From contig JAIDCZ010000007.1 in the NCBI GenBank assembly GCA_029055565.1, positions 1 to 64,000 of the forward strand: a DNA stretch of 64,000 nucleotides, read 5' to 3'. The translations under genes and the position numbers were made by a program. Below are positions 1 through 9,797 of the stretch, one piece after another; position 1 is the stretch's first letter, and every line of letters starts with the position of its first letter. The stretch is from Clostridiales bacterium (GTDB taxonomy: Bacteria; Bacillota; Clostridia; Christensenellales; Pumilibacteraceae). The notes beneath the pieces were generated by a model. It was not told where the DNA came from. It did not search any database and saw only the letters and a list, made by a program, of their open reading frames with translations.

Positions 1-1
1 A

Positions 2-235
2 ACGTTTTCGGAACCCGGGAATTGGGTTTTGTGCTTTTTGCCCAACAAAGGACGTTTAATTCTGTATGGACTGGTAGGGCTTAGCTTTATCGTATCCACG
101 GCTACGGAAAACTTGGCCAACTTGCCGAGCTGGTTCGGGTATCTGGATATATTGGGAACGTATCTAAACTTTTTCAGCGGGCATTTGTCAAACTGGTTTA
201 TACAGTTTTGGCAGCTTATGGTGCCGATATACTAA
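2..235 (+). CDS. C-terminal fragment of a membrane protein, possibly a site-2 protease family protein (5' truncated)
   Basis: Frame is open from the window edge to TAA at 233-235; hydrophobic C-terminus upstream of scpA. Family assignment is a guess. Confidence 0.4.
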   Translation, partial: TFSEPGNWVLCFLPNKGRLILYGLVGLSFIVSTATENLANLPSWFGYLDILGTYLNFFSGHLSNWFIQFWQLMVPIY

Positions 236-247
236 ACTTAAAAAGGA

Positions 248-1039
248 GTGGTCATGGGCAAAAAAGACGAAGTTGTGGAAATTGCCGAGGAAGAGGAATC
301 TTCCAAAAGCTTTCGCGTAGTGCTGTCCGATTTTGACGGACCGCTCGATTTGCTGTTGCATTACGTCAAGATAGAAAAAATAGATATAGAGGATATATTC
401 ATTTCCGACATAACCGATCAGTATTTAAAGGCTATGGAGGGCATTGACGAGCTTGACATGGAGGAGGCGTCGGACTTTATAGTCGTTGCGGCAACGTTGC
501 TCGAAATCAAGTCCAAAAGGCTGTTGCCAAAAATCGAGGAACCGGTTTTACAGCAAGACGAGGAGGATCCGGAGCAAGAGCTTATTACGCGCCTCAAGGA
601 ATACAAGCTGTACAAGGAAGCGGCGGAAAAAATGCGCGAGCAAGAGATACTGGACATGCATTTCCGCGCACCCGACGACACTGTTGGCACGCCGAGGCTT
701 ATACTGAAAGATATGACCACCAACGGACTTATGAACGCGCTTAAAAAGCTGTTCGACAAGATAGGAGAACGTCAACAGCTGCACAAAGTCAAAATGATAG
801 AGCGCGATCCGTTTACCGTCGAGGAAAAGAAAGAGTTTATACGCGAGCGGTTTAAGATAGTAGAGCAATGCACGTTTGACGAGCTGTTTGACGAGGATTA
901 CACTATCGGCGAGATCGTTACTACTTTTTCGGCGTTGCTCGAGCTTGTTAAGGTTCAAGAGGTGGGCGTACGCCAAGAGGATATTTTTGCTACTATTACA
1001 ATAGTTAAGAGGAGACCGGAAGAAAATGCTGGAGATTGA
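248..1039 (+). CDS. scpA: Segregation and condensation protein A
   Basis: FDGPLDLLLHYVKIEKIDIEDIFISDITDQYL motif, typical ScpA N-terminus; followed by scpB. An internal start near 254 (ATGGGCAAA) is also possible. Confidence 0.95.
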   Translation: MVMGKKDEVVEIAEEEESSKSFRVVLSDFDGPLDLLLHYVKIEKIDIEDIFISDITDQYLKAMEGIDELDMEEASDFIVVAATLLEIKSKRLLPKIEEPVLQQDEEDPEQELITRLKEYKLYKEAAEKMREQEILDMHFRAPDDTVGTPRLILKDMTTNGLMNALKKLFDKIGERQQLHKVKMIERDPFTVEEKKEFIRERFKIVEQCTFDELFDEDYTIGEIVTTFSALLELVKVQEVGVRQEDIFATITIVKRRPEENAGD

Positions 1040-1691
1040 AAAAATAGATAACATACTGGAAGCGCTTTTGTTCGTATCGGGTGACGGACTTAAAATTTCC
1101 GATATTTGCGAACAGCTGGAATTGCAAAAGAGCGAGGTTACCGCCGCCGTAAAAAAGCTACAAAAAAAGTACGACAGGGAATCCGGTATACAGATTATCA
1201 GCTACAACGGCAAGCTTCAGCTTGCGTCCAATCCCGACTACGCGGAAGTCCTATCGGTAGTGCTTAATCCTATCAAGGAAAAAGCGTTGTCTAATCCGGC
1301 TATGGAAACGTTGTCCATAGTTGCGTACCGTCAACCGGTTACGAGGTTGGAAATAGAAAATATTCGCGGAGTAAACTGCGACTACGCTATTCAAGCGTTG
1401 CTAAAAAACAACCTTATAGAGATCGTCGGACGCAAGGACGCGATTGGCAAGCCGTTGTTGTTCGGCACTACCGAAACGTTTTTGCGCAAGTTCGGCATAG
1501 AGGATATTTACGACTTGCCCAACCGCGACGCGTTGCTCGACCAAATTAAGCAGATAGAGGAAGCTTCGCCCGAGCCTACAGAGGAGGGCTTGTATAGATT
1601 CGACAAAAAAGAGGAAGGCGACGAGGAAACGCCCGAATTTTTGCAAGGCGAGGACGTCGTAAAAATAGAGGTTGACGAGGGCGACAACTAA
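1026..1691 (+). CDS. scpB: Segregation and condensation protein B
   Basis: ILEALLFVSGDGL...ETLSIVAYRQPVTRLEIENIRGVNCDYAIQALL is the ScpB signature; overlaps scpA. Confidence 0.95.
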   Translation: MLEIEKIDNILEALLFVSGDGLKISDICEQLELQKSEVTAAVKKLQKKYDRESGIQIISYNGKLQLASNPDYAEVLSVVLNPIKEKALSNPAMETLSIVAYRQPVTRLEIENIRGVNCDYAIQALLKNNLIEIVGRKDAIGKPLLFGTTETFLRKFGIEDIYDLPNRDALLDQIKQIEEASPEPTEEGLYRFDKKEEGDEETPEFLQGEDVVKIEVDEGDN

Positions 1692-1723
1692 TTTGCTCGA
1701 TTCAAATTATAATTGTTTTGTAA

Positions 1724-2323
1724 GTGGCAAACACTAAGGACATGGTATACTTAGTGCTTGCCATTATTATTTTGCATATAATAGCTTTGCCTATTCCGTT
1801 CGCAGTAAAGGTCGGCGTAAATACCGATAATAACGTCGGCAAAATTTCCGTCAAGCTTTTTTTTATTCCTATGTTCGGCAAAAAGCTAAACGTAAAGCGG
1901 TTGTTGAACGGCGGCGAACGTAATGACGAGCGCGACGAGCAAGGCGAGCGAGAGGAACGAGATAGCGGCGGTAAGCAAAGCCGAGTTAAAGGCTTTTTAA
2001 AGGACTGCGCGATAGCGATAGTAAAATCGGTATGCGTAAGGACGGCAAACCTATACGCCAAAATCGGCACCGGCGACGCCGCGGCCGACGGCATGGCTGT
2101 TGGATTGCTGCGTATTGCGTATGCACAATTTTGCGCGTTTTTCGGTTTTGCCGGCGACGGCGGTACGATAGAACCGTGTTATGACGCTGAGATTTTGATT
2201 TTCGATTTTTTCGGCATATTTTCGATAAGTTTTGCAGATATTATCTTTGCCGTATGTTGCGTCGTTTTCGATAGGCTTGCGCACATCGGCAAAAGGAGAA
2301 GTTATGCGAATGTTACCGAGTGA
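1724..2323 (+). CDS. DUF2953-like membrane-associated protein
   Basis: N-terminal hydrophobic segment and charged low-complexity linker; position between scpB and ytfJ matches the DUF2953 context in Clostridia. Confidence 0.5.
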   Translation: MANTKDMVYLVLAIIILHIIALPIPFAVKVGVNTDNNVGKISVKLFFIPMFGKKLNVKRLLNGGERNDERDEQGEREERDSGGKQSRVKGFLKDCAIAIVKSVCVRTANLYAKIGTGDAAADGMAVGLLRIAYAQFCAFFGFAGDGGTIEPCYDAEILIFDFFGIFSISFADIIFAVCCVVFDRLAHIGKRRSYANVTE

Positions 2324-2687
2324 ACGAACCGAGCACCCGATTGAGCGCATTATGGACAGTGCGTTCGGAAAAATGCGCACGCTAACCGACGCCGATATAA
2401 TAGTCGGTAACCCGATAGTAATGCCCGACGGAACTACTGTCGTGCCTATAAGCAAAATAAGCATAGGTATCGTTACCGGCGGCGGCGAGTATTGCCAAAA
2501 ACAACAAAACGAATATCCGTTTGCCGGCGCTAGCGGCGCCGGTATGAGCGTGGCGCCGGTATGCTTTTTGGTAAGCGACGGCAAGTCGGTCCGAATGCTT
2601 AACGTCGGCAGTAAAAGCATGCTGGATAAGGTTGTGGAAACCGTGCCGGAAGTAGTCGGCTCGCTGTTTGGGAAAAAGAAAAAATGA
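2304..2687 (+). CDS. ytfJ: GerW family sporulation protein YtfJ
   Basis: IMDSAFGKMRTLTDADIIVGNPIVMPDGTTVVPISKISIGIVTGGGEY is characteristic of YtfJ/GerW. Start moved to ATG 2304, preceded by AAAAGGAGAA. Confidence 0.9.
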   Translation: MRMLPSERTEHPIERIMDSAFGKMRTLTDADIIVGNPIVMPDGTTVVPISKISIGIVTGGGEYCQKQQNEYPFAGASGAGMSVAPVCFLVSDGKSVRMLNVGSKSMLDKVVETVPEVVGSLFGKKKK

Positions 2688-3517
2688 AAAGAGTATTGAT
2701 AGTAGTTTGTTGCGCGCTTTTTGCGGCAATATGCTGTGCGGCAACGTGCGCGCGTGCCGACGCGGTAGTTACGGCCGGCGGTACGGCGGTTAATAGCTCT
2801 GCCGCTGCAATGGCGCTTGTGGACGGCGATACCGGCGAGCTCATTTATTCCAAAAACTGCGACGCAAAAAGGGAGCCGGCCAGTACGACAAAAATCTGTA
2901 CGGCCATTACCGTTATAGAAAACCAGACTATTCTGGATATACCTATGCCTATACCCGATGAGGCGGTTGGCGTGGAAGGCTCGTCGCTGTACTTGCAAAA
3001 GGGCGAAATGCTGACCGTGCGCGATTTGCTGTACGGACTTATGCTTCAGTCTGGCAACGATTGTGCGGTGGCGCTTGCTATTATCGTCGGCGGCAGTGTG
3101 GACGGATTCGTGCAAATGATGAACGAAACCGCGCAAAGAGCGGGGGCTGAAAACACACATTTCGCCAATCCGCACGGCTTGCATCATGAGGACCATTACA
3201 CTACGGCGCGCGATCTTTGCGCAATATCGTATTACGCAATGCAAAACGAGTTGTTTAGAGAAATAGTGTCTACCAAGCGCCATACTACGCCGTATTACGG
3301 TCACGACTACAAACGCAACTTTCCCAACAAGAATAAGATTTTGTTCAATTACGAGGGCGGCAACGGTATAAAAACCGGTTACACTCGGCATTCCGGTAGG
3401 TGTTTGGTGTCGTCCGCCACGCGCGACGGCAAGACGTACATTTGTACGGTTCTTAACTGCGGTGATATGTTTGAGGAATGCATGCGGCTTATGGACTGCG
3501 CGTTTAGTCGTAATTAG
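2684..3517 (+). CDS. D-alanyl-D-alanine carboxypeptidase (penicillin-binding protein 5 family)
   Basis: Signal peptide; SxxK motif in EPASTTKICTA; SGND motif; KTGYT motif. Confidence 0.9.
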   Translation: MKRVLIVVCCALFAAICCAATCARADAVVTAGGTAVNSSAAAMALVDGDTGELIYSKNCDAKREPASTTKICTAITVIENQTILDIPMPIPDEAVGVEGSSLYLQKGEMLTVRDLLYGLMLQSGNDCAVALAIIVGGSVDGFVQMMNETAQRAGAENTHFANPHGLHHEDHYTTARDLCAISYYAMQNELFREIVSTKRHTTPYYGHDYKRNFPNKNKILFNYEGGNGIKTGYTRHSGRCLVSSATRDGKTYICTVLNCGDMFEECMRLMDCAFSRN

Positions 3518-3572
3518 CGGCATTGGCAGTTAAACACTTGATTTTTTGCCTAAAAAGGTTTAAAATCAAGTT

Positions 3573-4277
3573 ATGCGTATTAACAAGTATCTAAGCGGCT
3601 GTGGTTTGGACAGCCGTCGCAAATGCGAAAAATTGGTAACCGACGGCAGAGTTAAGGTAAACGGCAAGGTCGTTACCGACCTTGCAACCGACGTTAAGGA
3701 CGGCGATTACGTGGAGGTTGACGGAAAATCCGTCAGTCTTTCCGAGCGCAAGGTTTACGTAATGCTCAACAAGCCTAAGGGTTGCGTGTGTACAGCCAGC
3801 GACGAAAAGGGCAGAAAGACCGTTCTCGATTTCGTTAAGATAAGAGAACGGGTTTTTCCCGTGGGCAGACTGGACTACGACACGGAAGGGTTGCTACTGC
3901 TTACCAACGACGGCGAGCTTGCCAACACAATAGCGCACCCCAAAAACATGGTGCAAAAGGTGTACAGCGTGCGCGTGGAGGGCGAGCCGACCGATATGGA
4001 GCTTAAGCGGTTGCGTAGTGGCGTGGAGTATAACGGCGTTAAGTATGCGCCCGCGCGCGTTGCCGTGGTGGAAAAGGACGAAAAGCAGACCAAGCTGGAA
4101 ATAACTGTTACAGAAGGTAAAAATCACGAAATTAAAAACATGATAGAATCGCTCGGTCGTCGCGTGTTGTTTTTAAAGCGTACCGCAATAGCGGGTATAC
4201 GGCTTGGCGGGCTGTCGCGTGGGGAGTGGCGGTACTTGAACTCGCGCGAGGAAGCGCATCTTAAATCGTTAAAATAG
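3573..4277 (+). CDS. rluB: Pseudouridine synthase (RluB/RsuA family)
   Basis: S4 domain MRINKYLSGCGLDSRRKCEKLV, then VGRLDYDTEGLLLLTNDGELA. Confidence 0.9.
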   Translation: MRINKYLSGCGLDSRRKCEKLVTDGRVKVNGKVVTDLATDVKDGDYVEVDGKSVSLSERKVYVMLNKPKGCVCTASDEKGRKTVLDFVKIRERVFPVGRLDYDTEGLLLLTNDGELANTIAHPKNMVQKVYSVRVEGEPTDMELKRLRSGVEYNGVKYAPARVAVVEKDEKQTKLEITVTEGKNHEIKNMIESLGRRVLFLKRTAIAGIRLGGLSRGEWRYLNSREEAHLKSLK

Positions 4278-4370
4278 AGAATTTTAATTTATTTTAAAAA
4301 TTACGCTTGTATTCGTTGAGTTTTTTTATTCATAATGATATAATGTAAATGGTAGAATTTGGAGGCTTGA

Positions 4371-5720
4371 ATGGAAACGTTAAAAAACGCCAAAACCGCG
4401 CTTGCCGCGGCAAATAAAAACCTAACAGATTTTTTGAACGCGTTCGTCGACGATAAGTCATTCGTCGAAACGGACGCGTTTATTAGTTCTTCCGTCGACG
4501 ATACTGCCGGCGACGGAGTAGTAAGTGGGTTCGCTTCGGTAGACGATACGCCGGTTTGCATTTTTGCAGTAAACGGCAAAACAATGAAGGGTGCAATCGG
4601 CGAAGCCAATTCCAAAAAGATAGTACGCACCATCAATAACGCTGTGCGCATGGGCAAGCCGCTTGTAGCCGTGTGGGACACTATGGGCGCACGGTTTGCC
4701 GAAGGCATAGGCGCACTCGAGGGATACGGATCTATACTGCGCGCTTACACCGTGGCATACGGCGACGTTCCGGTTATAACCGTTATCAAGGGCAATAACC
4801 TCGGCATTTCGTCGTACGTTGCAGGCATAAGCGATTTCGTTATAGCTTACGATACCGGCGTTATAGCTTCAGCTTCGCCGATAGTTATTGCCGGCAAAGC
4901 GGGTATTGACGCCAAGACTGTAGGTGCGGCTAAGACGGCGGCGCAAAACGGTATAGTTACGCAAATCGTAAAGACCGACAAAGAGCTTCGTCGGCAAGTT
5001 GCTAACTGTCTTGCGGTGTTCCAAGGCGAAAAACAAAGCGGCGACGACGTAAACCGCGTTTGCAAAGGGCTTAAGGCCGGAGCTAAGGCGGAGACCATAA
5101 TTTCCGAAGTGTTTGACAAAAACAGCTTTTTGGAGCTGCGTGCCGAATACGCGCCTACCGTAAAGACCGGATTTGCCACGCTTGCCGATATTTCGGTCGG
5201 CGTAGTGGTTGCGGCTACCGACGGCGAGCGCATTACGCACGACGCGTGCATAAAGATAAGCGAGTTTTTGAACGTTTGCGAAAACGCAGAGCGGCCGGTC
5301 GTGTTTATGGTAAACAGCGTCGGTACCGAACAGTGTGCGGCTGACCATGCGCTTATTCGCGAAATGTCCAATCTTATATATCAAGTCAATTCGCTCGGCG
5401 TCGATATATTCTCTGTAGTTTACGGCAAGGCTATCGGCGGCGCGTACACAGCGCTCGTCGCACCCGCGGAGTATAAAATTGCTTGGGACAGCGCGGAAAT
5501 AGGCGCTTTGGAATCGGAAGCGGCGGCAAGGCTATTGTACGCCGACGAAATTAAGTCCGCAAAGGACAAGGACAAAACGGCCGAAAAGCTCGCCAAATCA
5601 TACGGTGGGGAAAACTGCGCGGCACTCGTCGTTGCTAAGGACGGATATTTGGATAACGTTATCGAACCTAATCATACGCGTTCGTACTTGATAGCCGCGC
5701 TTCTTGCGCACGTGGAGTAA
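4371..5720 (+). CDS. Carboxyl transferase domain protein (MmdA/12S-like, short N-terminus)
   Basis: Two crotonase-like halves (DTMGARFAEGIGALEGYGSI..., GKAIGGAYTALVAPAEYKIAWDSAEIGAL); clustered with OadG/biotin carrier/OadB/OadA homologues. Confidence 0.8.
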   Translation: METLKNAKTALAAANKNLTDFLNAFVDDKSFVETDAFISSSVDDTAGDGVVSGFASVDDTPVCIFAVNGKTMKGAIGEANSKKIVRTINNAVRMGKPLVAVWDTMGARFAEGIGALEGYGSILRAYTVAYGDVPVITVIKGNNLGISSYVAGISDFVIAYDTGVIASASPIVIAGKAGIDAKTVGAAKTAAQNGIVTQIVKTDKELRRQVANCLAVFQGEKQSGDDVNRVCKGLKAGAKAETIISEVFDKNSFLELRAEYAPTVKTGFATLADISVGVVVAATDGERITHDACIKISEFLNVCENAERPVVFMVNSVGTEQCAADHALIREMSNLIYQVNSLGVDIFSVVYGKAIGGAYTALVAPAEYKIAWDSAEIGALESEAAARLLYADEIKSAKDKDKTAEKLAKSYGGENCAALVVAKDGYLDNVIEPNHTRSYLIAALLAHVE

Positions 5721-5723
5721 ATA

Positions 5724-6047
5724 ATGAGCATGTTTTTGTTATCTGCCGGAAAAATAACGCTTGCCGAAGGTGCGCTATATGCCGTTATAGGCTTTGTAAT
5801 AGTATTGATCGTGCTTGCATTGCTGGTAGGTATATTTTATTTGTCCGGTTTTATATTCCAGTCAAAGCCGTTCAATAAGCAAAAGGCGAAAAAATCCGCC
5901 GTCACTCAGCCGCAAAGCACCGACGACGAAACAGACGAGCAGCTTGTTGCCGCTATAACCGCGGCAATAACGTGCGTGTTGCAGTCGGAGTCGCAAGACG
6001 GCGAAGCGCCGGAGTTCGTAATTAAGCGCATAGTGCGCAAAAAATAA
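5724..6047 (+). CDS. OadG/MmdD-like small membrane subunit of a Na+-translocating decarboxylase
   Basis: Single N-terminal TM segment, then VAAITAAITCVL and FVIKRIVRKK as in OadG/MmdD; in decarboxylase cluster. Confidence 0.75.
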   Translation: MSMFLLSAGKITLAEGALYAVIGFVIVLIVLALLVGIFYLSGFIFQSKPFNKQKAKKSAVTQPQSTDDETDEQLVAAITAAITCVLQSESQDGEAPEFVIKRIVRKK

Positions 6048-6079
6048 AAATCAACAGTAATCGTATTTCGGAGGATTAT

Positions 6080-6427
6080 ATGCGTAAATTCAACGTAACA
6101 GTAAACGGCAAAACCTATTCGGTAGACGTAGAGGAAGTGGGAGGCGAAAGCACCGCTACCGCAACGCCGGTAGCAGCCGCAGCTACCGCGCCCGCCGTCA
6201 AGCCTGTGGTAGGCGAAGGCACACCTCTAAAGGCGCCCATGCCCGGACTCATATTGAGCCTTGCGCACAAAGACGGCGATACCGTTAAAAAGAACGAGAA
6301 GGTTGTCGTTTTGGAAGCTATGAAGATGGAAAACGACGTAAATGCGCCGGCTGAAGGCGTAATTACGTACGTCGTTAAAAAGGGCGACAACGTCGATACC
6401 GGCGCTATACTCGCGTACATAAAGTAG
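6080..6427 (+). CDS. Biotin/lipoyl-containing carrier protein (biotin carboxyl carrier)
   Basis: Biotinylation motif VVLEAMKMENDV and Ala/Pro-rich linker. Confidence 0.92.
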   Translation: MRKFNVTVNGKTYSVDVEEVGGESTATATPVAAAATAPAVKPVVGEGTPLKAPMPGLILSLAHKDGDTVKKNEKVVVLEAMKMENDVNAPAEGVITYVVKKGDNVDTGAILAYIK

Positions 6428-6436
6428 GGTGAGCCA

Positions 6437-7621
6437 ATGAATTTTGTCGGAATGCTCAAAAACCTATGGGAGAGCACCGGTCTTAATCAGTCGGTATTGG
6501 GCGGACAGTTTATGTGGCAAAACTACGTAATGCTTGCCGTTGCGTGCGTTTTGCTGTTCGTCGGTATAGGACTGAAAAAAGAGCCGTTATTGCTCGTGCC
6601 CATAGCGTTTGGTATGCTTTTGATCAATATACCAGGTTCGTACGAGATTTTAATGAAAAATCCGGTTATCGACGCCGAAACCGGCCTTACAACGAGCGCC
6701 GGCGGATTTTTCTATTATATCACTCGCGGCGTAAAATGGGTTATTTTCCCGCCCATAATCTTTTTGGGCATAGGCGCAATGACGGACTTCGGGCCGCTGA
6801 TTGCCAATCCCAAAAGCTTTATTTTGGGCGCGGCGGCACAGCTTGGCATATTCATTACGCTGTTCGGGGCAATGTGTTTGGGCTTCGAGGGTTTTCAAGC
6901 TGCGGCTATCGCAATAATAGGCGGCGCGGACGGCCCTACGTCCATATACGTCGCTACCAAAATGGGCGTAAGCAGCGGCATGCTTTCCGCAATTACCGTT
7001 GCCGCGTATTCGTATATGGCGCTTATTCCGATTATTCAGCCGCCTATTATGAAGTTGCTTACCACCAAAAAGGAGCGCGCCATACGTATGGAGCAGCTTC
7101 GTCCTGTGTCTAAGCGCGAAAAGATAGTTTTCCCCATAGTGGTTACGCTGGTGTGCGGACTTATATTGCCCGACTCGTTGCCGTTGCTCGGCATGCTCAT
7201 GCTCGGCAATTTGCTAAAGGAATGTATGGTTACGGACAGATTGTCGCAAACCGCGAGTAACGGGCTTATGAACGCCATAACTATATTCCTCGGCATAAGC
7301 GTCGGTTCTATGGCTGTCGGTACTGAGTTTTTGGCGCTCGATACGTTAAAGATAGTTGTGCTCGGCTTATTTGCGTTCGTTATGGGCACGGTAGGCGGAT
7401 TGCTTATGGGCAAGCTTATGTGTCTGTTGTCGCACGGCAAGATCAATCCGCTAATAGGCAGTGCCGGCGTTTCGGCAGTTCCGATGGCGGCGAGAGTGTC
7501 GCAGACTGTCGCGCAAAAGGAAGACCCCAACAACTACTTGCTTATGCATGCAATGGGGCCTAACGTCGCGGGCGTTATAGGTTCGGCCGTTGCCGCGGGC
7601 GTACTGCTTGCTATTTTCTAA
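6437..7621 (+). CDS. oadB: Sodium ion-translocating decarboxylase subunit beta
   Basis: [29 protein letters not shown] and [17 protein letters not shown] are OadB/MmdB/GcdB motifs. Confidence 0.93.
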   Translation: MNFVGMLKNLWESTGLNQSVLGGQFMWQNYVMLAVACVLLFVGIGLKKEPLLLVPIAFGMLLINIPGSYEILMKNPVIDAETGLTTSAGGFFYYITRGVKWVIFPPIIFLGIGAMTDFGPLIANPKSFILGAAAQLGIFITLFGAMCLGFEGFQAAAIAIIGGADGPTSIYVATKMGVSSGMLSAITVAAYSYMALIPIIQPPIMKLLTTKKERAIRMEQLRPVSKREKIVFPIVVTLVCGLILPDSLPLLGMLMLGNLLKECMVTDRLSQTASNGLMNAITIFLGISVGSMAVGTEFLALDTLKIVVLGLFAFVMGTVGGLLMGKLMCLLSHGKINPLIGSAGVSAVPMAARVSQTVAQKEDPNNYLLMHAMGPNVAGVIGSAVAAGVLLAIF

Positions 7622-7659
7622 AATCATTTTTAAAATCGGTTTGCTATCGGAGTTGTATT

Positions 7660-9057
7660 ATGAGCAAAGTTAAAATAATGGAAACCATATTGCGCGACGC
7701 GCACCAATCACAAGCCGCAACGCGTATGCGCACGGACGAAATGTTGCCCGCCGCAAAGCTACTGGACGAAGTGGGATTTTACGCGCTGGAAGCGTGGGGT
7801 GGCGCCACGTTCGATTCTTGCCTCAGATACTTGGACGAGGACCCGTGGGAGCGACTTCGCGCACTTAACAAGGCGATACCCAACACCAAACTGCAAATGC
7901 TTTTCCGCGGTCAGAATATTCTCGGCTACAAGCATTACGCCGACGACGTAGTGGACGAGTTTTGTCGGCTGTCGCTAAAGAACGGCGTGGATATTATCCG
8001 TATATTCGACGCGCTTAACGACATTCGCAACATGAAGCAAGCTATTGACAGCACCAAAAAGTACGGCGGCACGGTGGAGGCGGCGCTTTGCTACACCACG
8101 AGCAAGGTACATACTATAGACTACTTCGTCGATTTGGCCGTTCAGCTCGAAAAAATGGGCGCGGATATTATTTGCATTAAGGATATGGCCAATCTTTTGT
8201 TGCCGTACACTGCTTACGAGCTTGTTTCGCGCATTAAGGAAAAGGTAAAAATCCCTCTGCACTTGCACACGCATAATACCGCCGGTACAGGTGATATGGT
8301 CAACCTTAAGGCTATCGAGGCCGGTTGCGATATAGTGGATACGGCGTTGTCGCCGCTCGGCAACGGCACCAGTCAGCCGGCAACCGAATCGTTGGTTGCG
8401 TCGCTTCAAGGCACGCAGTACGACACCGGTTTGGATTTGGATAAGCTTAACAAATGCACAGTGTACTTCCGCAACGTTGCGGAACGCCTTACTGCCGACG
8501 GCATACTTAATCCCAAAGTACTTAAGGTTGACGTCAACGCGCTTATATATCAAGTCCCCGGCGGTATGTTGAGCAACCTTATCAGTCAGCTCAAACAGCA
8601 AAACGCTTCGGACCGTCTTACTGAGGTTTTGGAGGAGGTTCCGCGCGTGCGCGCCGATATGGGTTATCCGCCGCTCGTAACGCCGTCCTCGCAAATAGTG
8701 GGCACGCAAGCCGTGCTTAACGTGCTTAGCGGCGAACGTTACAAAACCGTAACCAAGGAAACCAAAGGCGTCGTAGCGGGCGAGTACGGCAAGCTGCCGG
8801 TTGAGCCGTCCAAGGAAATTATCAAAAAGATTATCGGTGATACTCTGCGCATTACGTGCAGACCGGCCGACAATATCAAGCCGGAATTGGATGCATACAA
8901 AAAGGAAATCGAGGAGTACGCCATACAAGAAGAGGACGTGCTTACTTACGCACTGTTCCCGCAGCTTGCTATTCCATTCTTTAAAAAACGCGAAGCTAAG
9001 TTGCATGGCATAGACAAAGCTATTTACGACAAGGATAACAAAGTACAACCCATATGA
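7660..9057 (+). CDS. oadA: Oxaloacetate decarboxylase alpha / pyruvate carboxylase subunit B-type (5S-like) carboxyltransferase, no biotin domain
   Basis: ETILRDAHQSQAATRMRTDEMLP, ALEAWGGATFDSCLRYLDEDPWERLR, HLHTHNTAGTGDM; ends without an EAMKM domain. Confidence 0.93.
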   Translation: MSKVKIMETILRDAHQSQAATRMRTDEMLPAAKLLDEVGFYALEAWGGATFDSCLRYLDEDPWERLRALNKAIPNTKLQMLFRGQNILGYKHYADDVVDEFCRLSLKNGVDIIRIFDALNDIRNMKQAIDSTKKYGGTVEAALCYTTSKVHTIDYFVDLAVQLEKMGADIICIKDMANLLLPYTAYELVSRIKEKVKIPLHLHTHNTAGTGDMVNLKAIEAGCDIVDTALSPLGNGTSQPATESLVASLQGTQYDTGLDLDKLNKCTVYFRNVAERLTADGILNPKVLKVDVNALIYQVPGGMLSNLISQLKQQNASDRLTEVLEEVPRVRADMGYPPLVTPSSQIVGTQAVLNVLSGERYKTVTKETKGVVAGEYGKLPVEPSKEIIKKIIGDTLRITCRPADNIKPELDAYKKEIEEYAIQEEDVLTYALFPQLAIPFFKKREAKLHGIDKAIYDKDNKVQPI

Positions 9058-9797
9058 GAATTCTCTTTACAAACGACGACGGCTACGATTCGGTAGGATT
9101 GCATGCCGTCGCCGATTTATTTAAAAGCGAACACGATATAGCAGTCGTCGCGCCCAGCTCGCAGCGTTCTGCCGCTTCGCATTCAATCACTATCGGCGCG
9201 AACGCGCTCAAGCACTTTGAAGTTTCCGATTACGGCTACAAGACGTACGCTGTGAGCGGTTCGCCGGTGGATTGCGTTAAGACGGCGTTGTCGTTATTGT
9301 TTCCCAAGCCCGATCTCGTAATATCCGGCATTAACAACGGCCGTAACTTGGGCAGTGACGTTTGGTATTCGGGCACGGTGTCGGCCGCGTCGGACGCGGC
9401 GCATCTCGGTTACCGCGCCATTGCGCTTTCGCTTGACGATTATCAAGCCACGGCCGACGACTTTAAGCTGTGCGCCGAGTTCGTCAAAAAGAATATAGAT
9501 TTGCTTACTGCGATTCCGCTTCCGCCAAAAAGTTTGCTTAATATTAACTTTCCTAAGGGCAAGCCTATCGGCGTTAAGGTTACCAAAATGAACACACAAG
9601 TCACTTACAAGGATAAGTACGTTTTGGTAGGCGACGGTGCTATCAACATAGAAGGTTCGCGCGACTTTTCCGAGCTAAGCGAGAATAACGACGAGTATTG
9701 GTGTGCGCGCGGGTACGTAACAATAACGCCGCTTCTATTGGATAGAACGGACTATACCGCGCTTAAAGCTATGAGCGAGGACGGATTTTTGCTATGA
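9054..9797 (+). CDS. surE: 5'/3'-nucleotidase SurE
   Basis: MRILFTNDDGYDSVGLHAVADLF and VISGINNGRNLGSDVWYSGTVSAASDA. Confidence 0.96.
   Translation: MRILFTNDDGYDSVGLHAVADLFKSEHDIAVVAPSSQRSAASHSITIGANALKHFEVSDYGYKTYAVSGSPVDCVKTALSLLFPKPDLVISGINNGRNLGSDVWYSGTVSAASDAAHLGYRAIALSLDDYQATADDFKLCAEFVKKNIDLLTAIPLPPKSLLNINFPKGKPIGVKVTKMNTQVTYKDKYVLVGDGAINIEGSRDFSELSENNDEYWCARGYVTITPLLLDRTDYTALKAMSEDGFLL

Noticed and set aside
2051-3523. 490-aa antisense ORF
   Set aside because: Opposite to ytfJ and the D-Ala-D-Ala carboxypeptidase, which carry clear motifs; no recognisable domain. Long antisense frames recur here because codon usage leaves few reverse stops.
7975-9048. 357-aa antisense ORF
   Set aside because: Complementary to the clear OadA-like gene; low-complexity, no motif.
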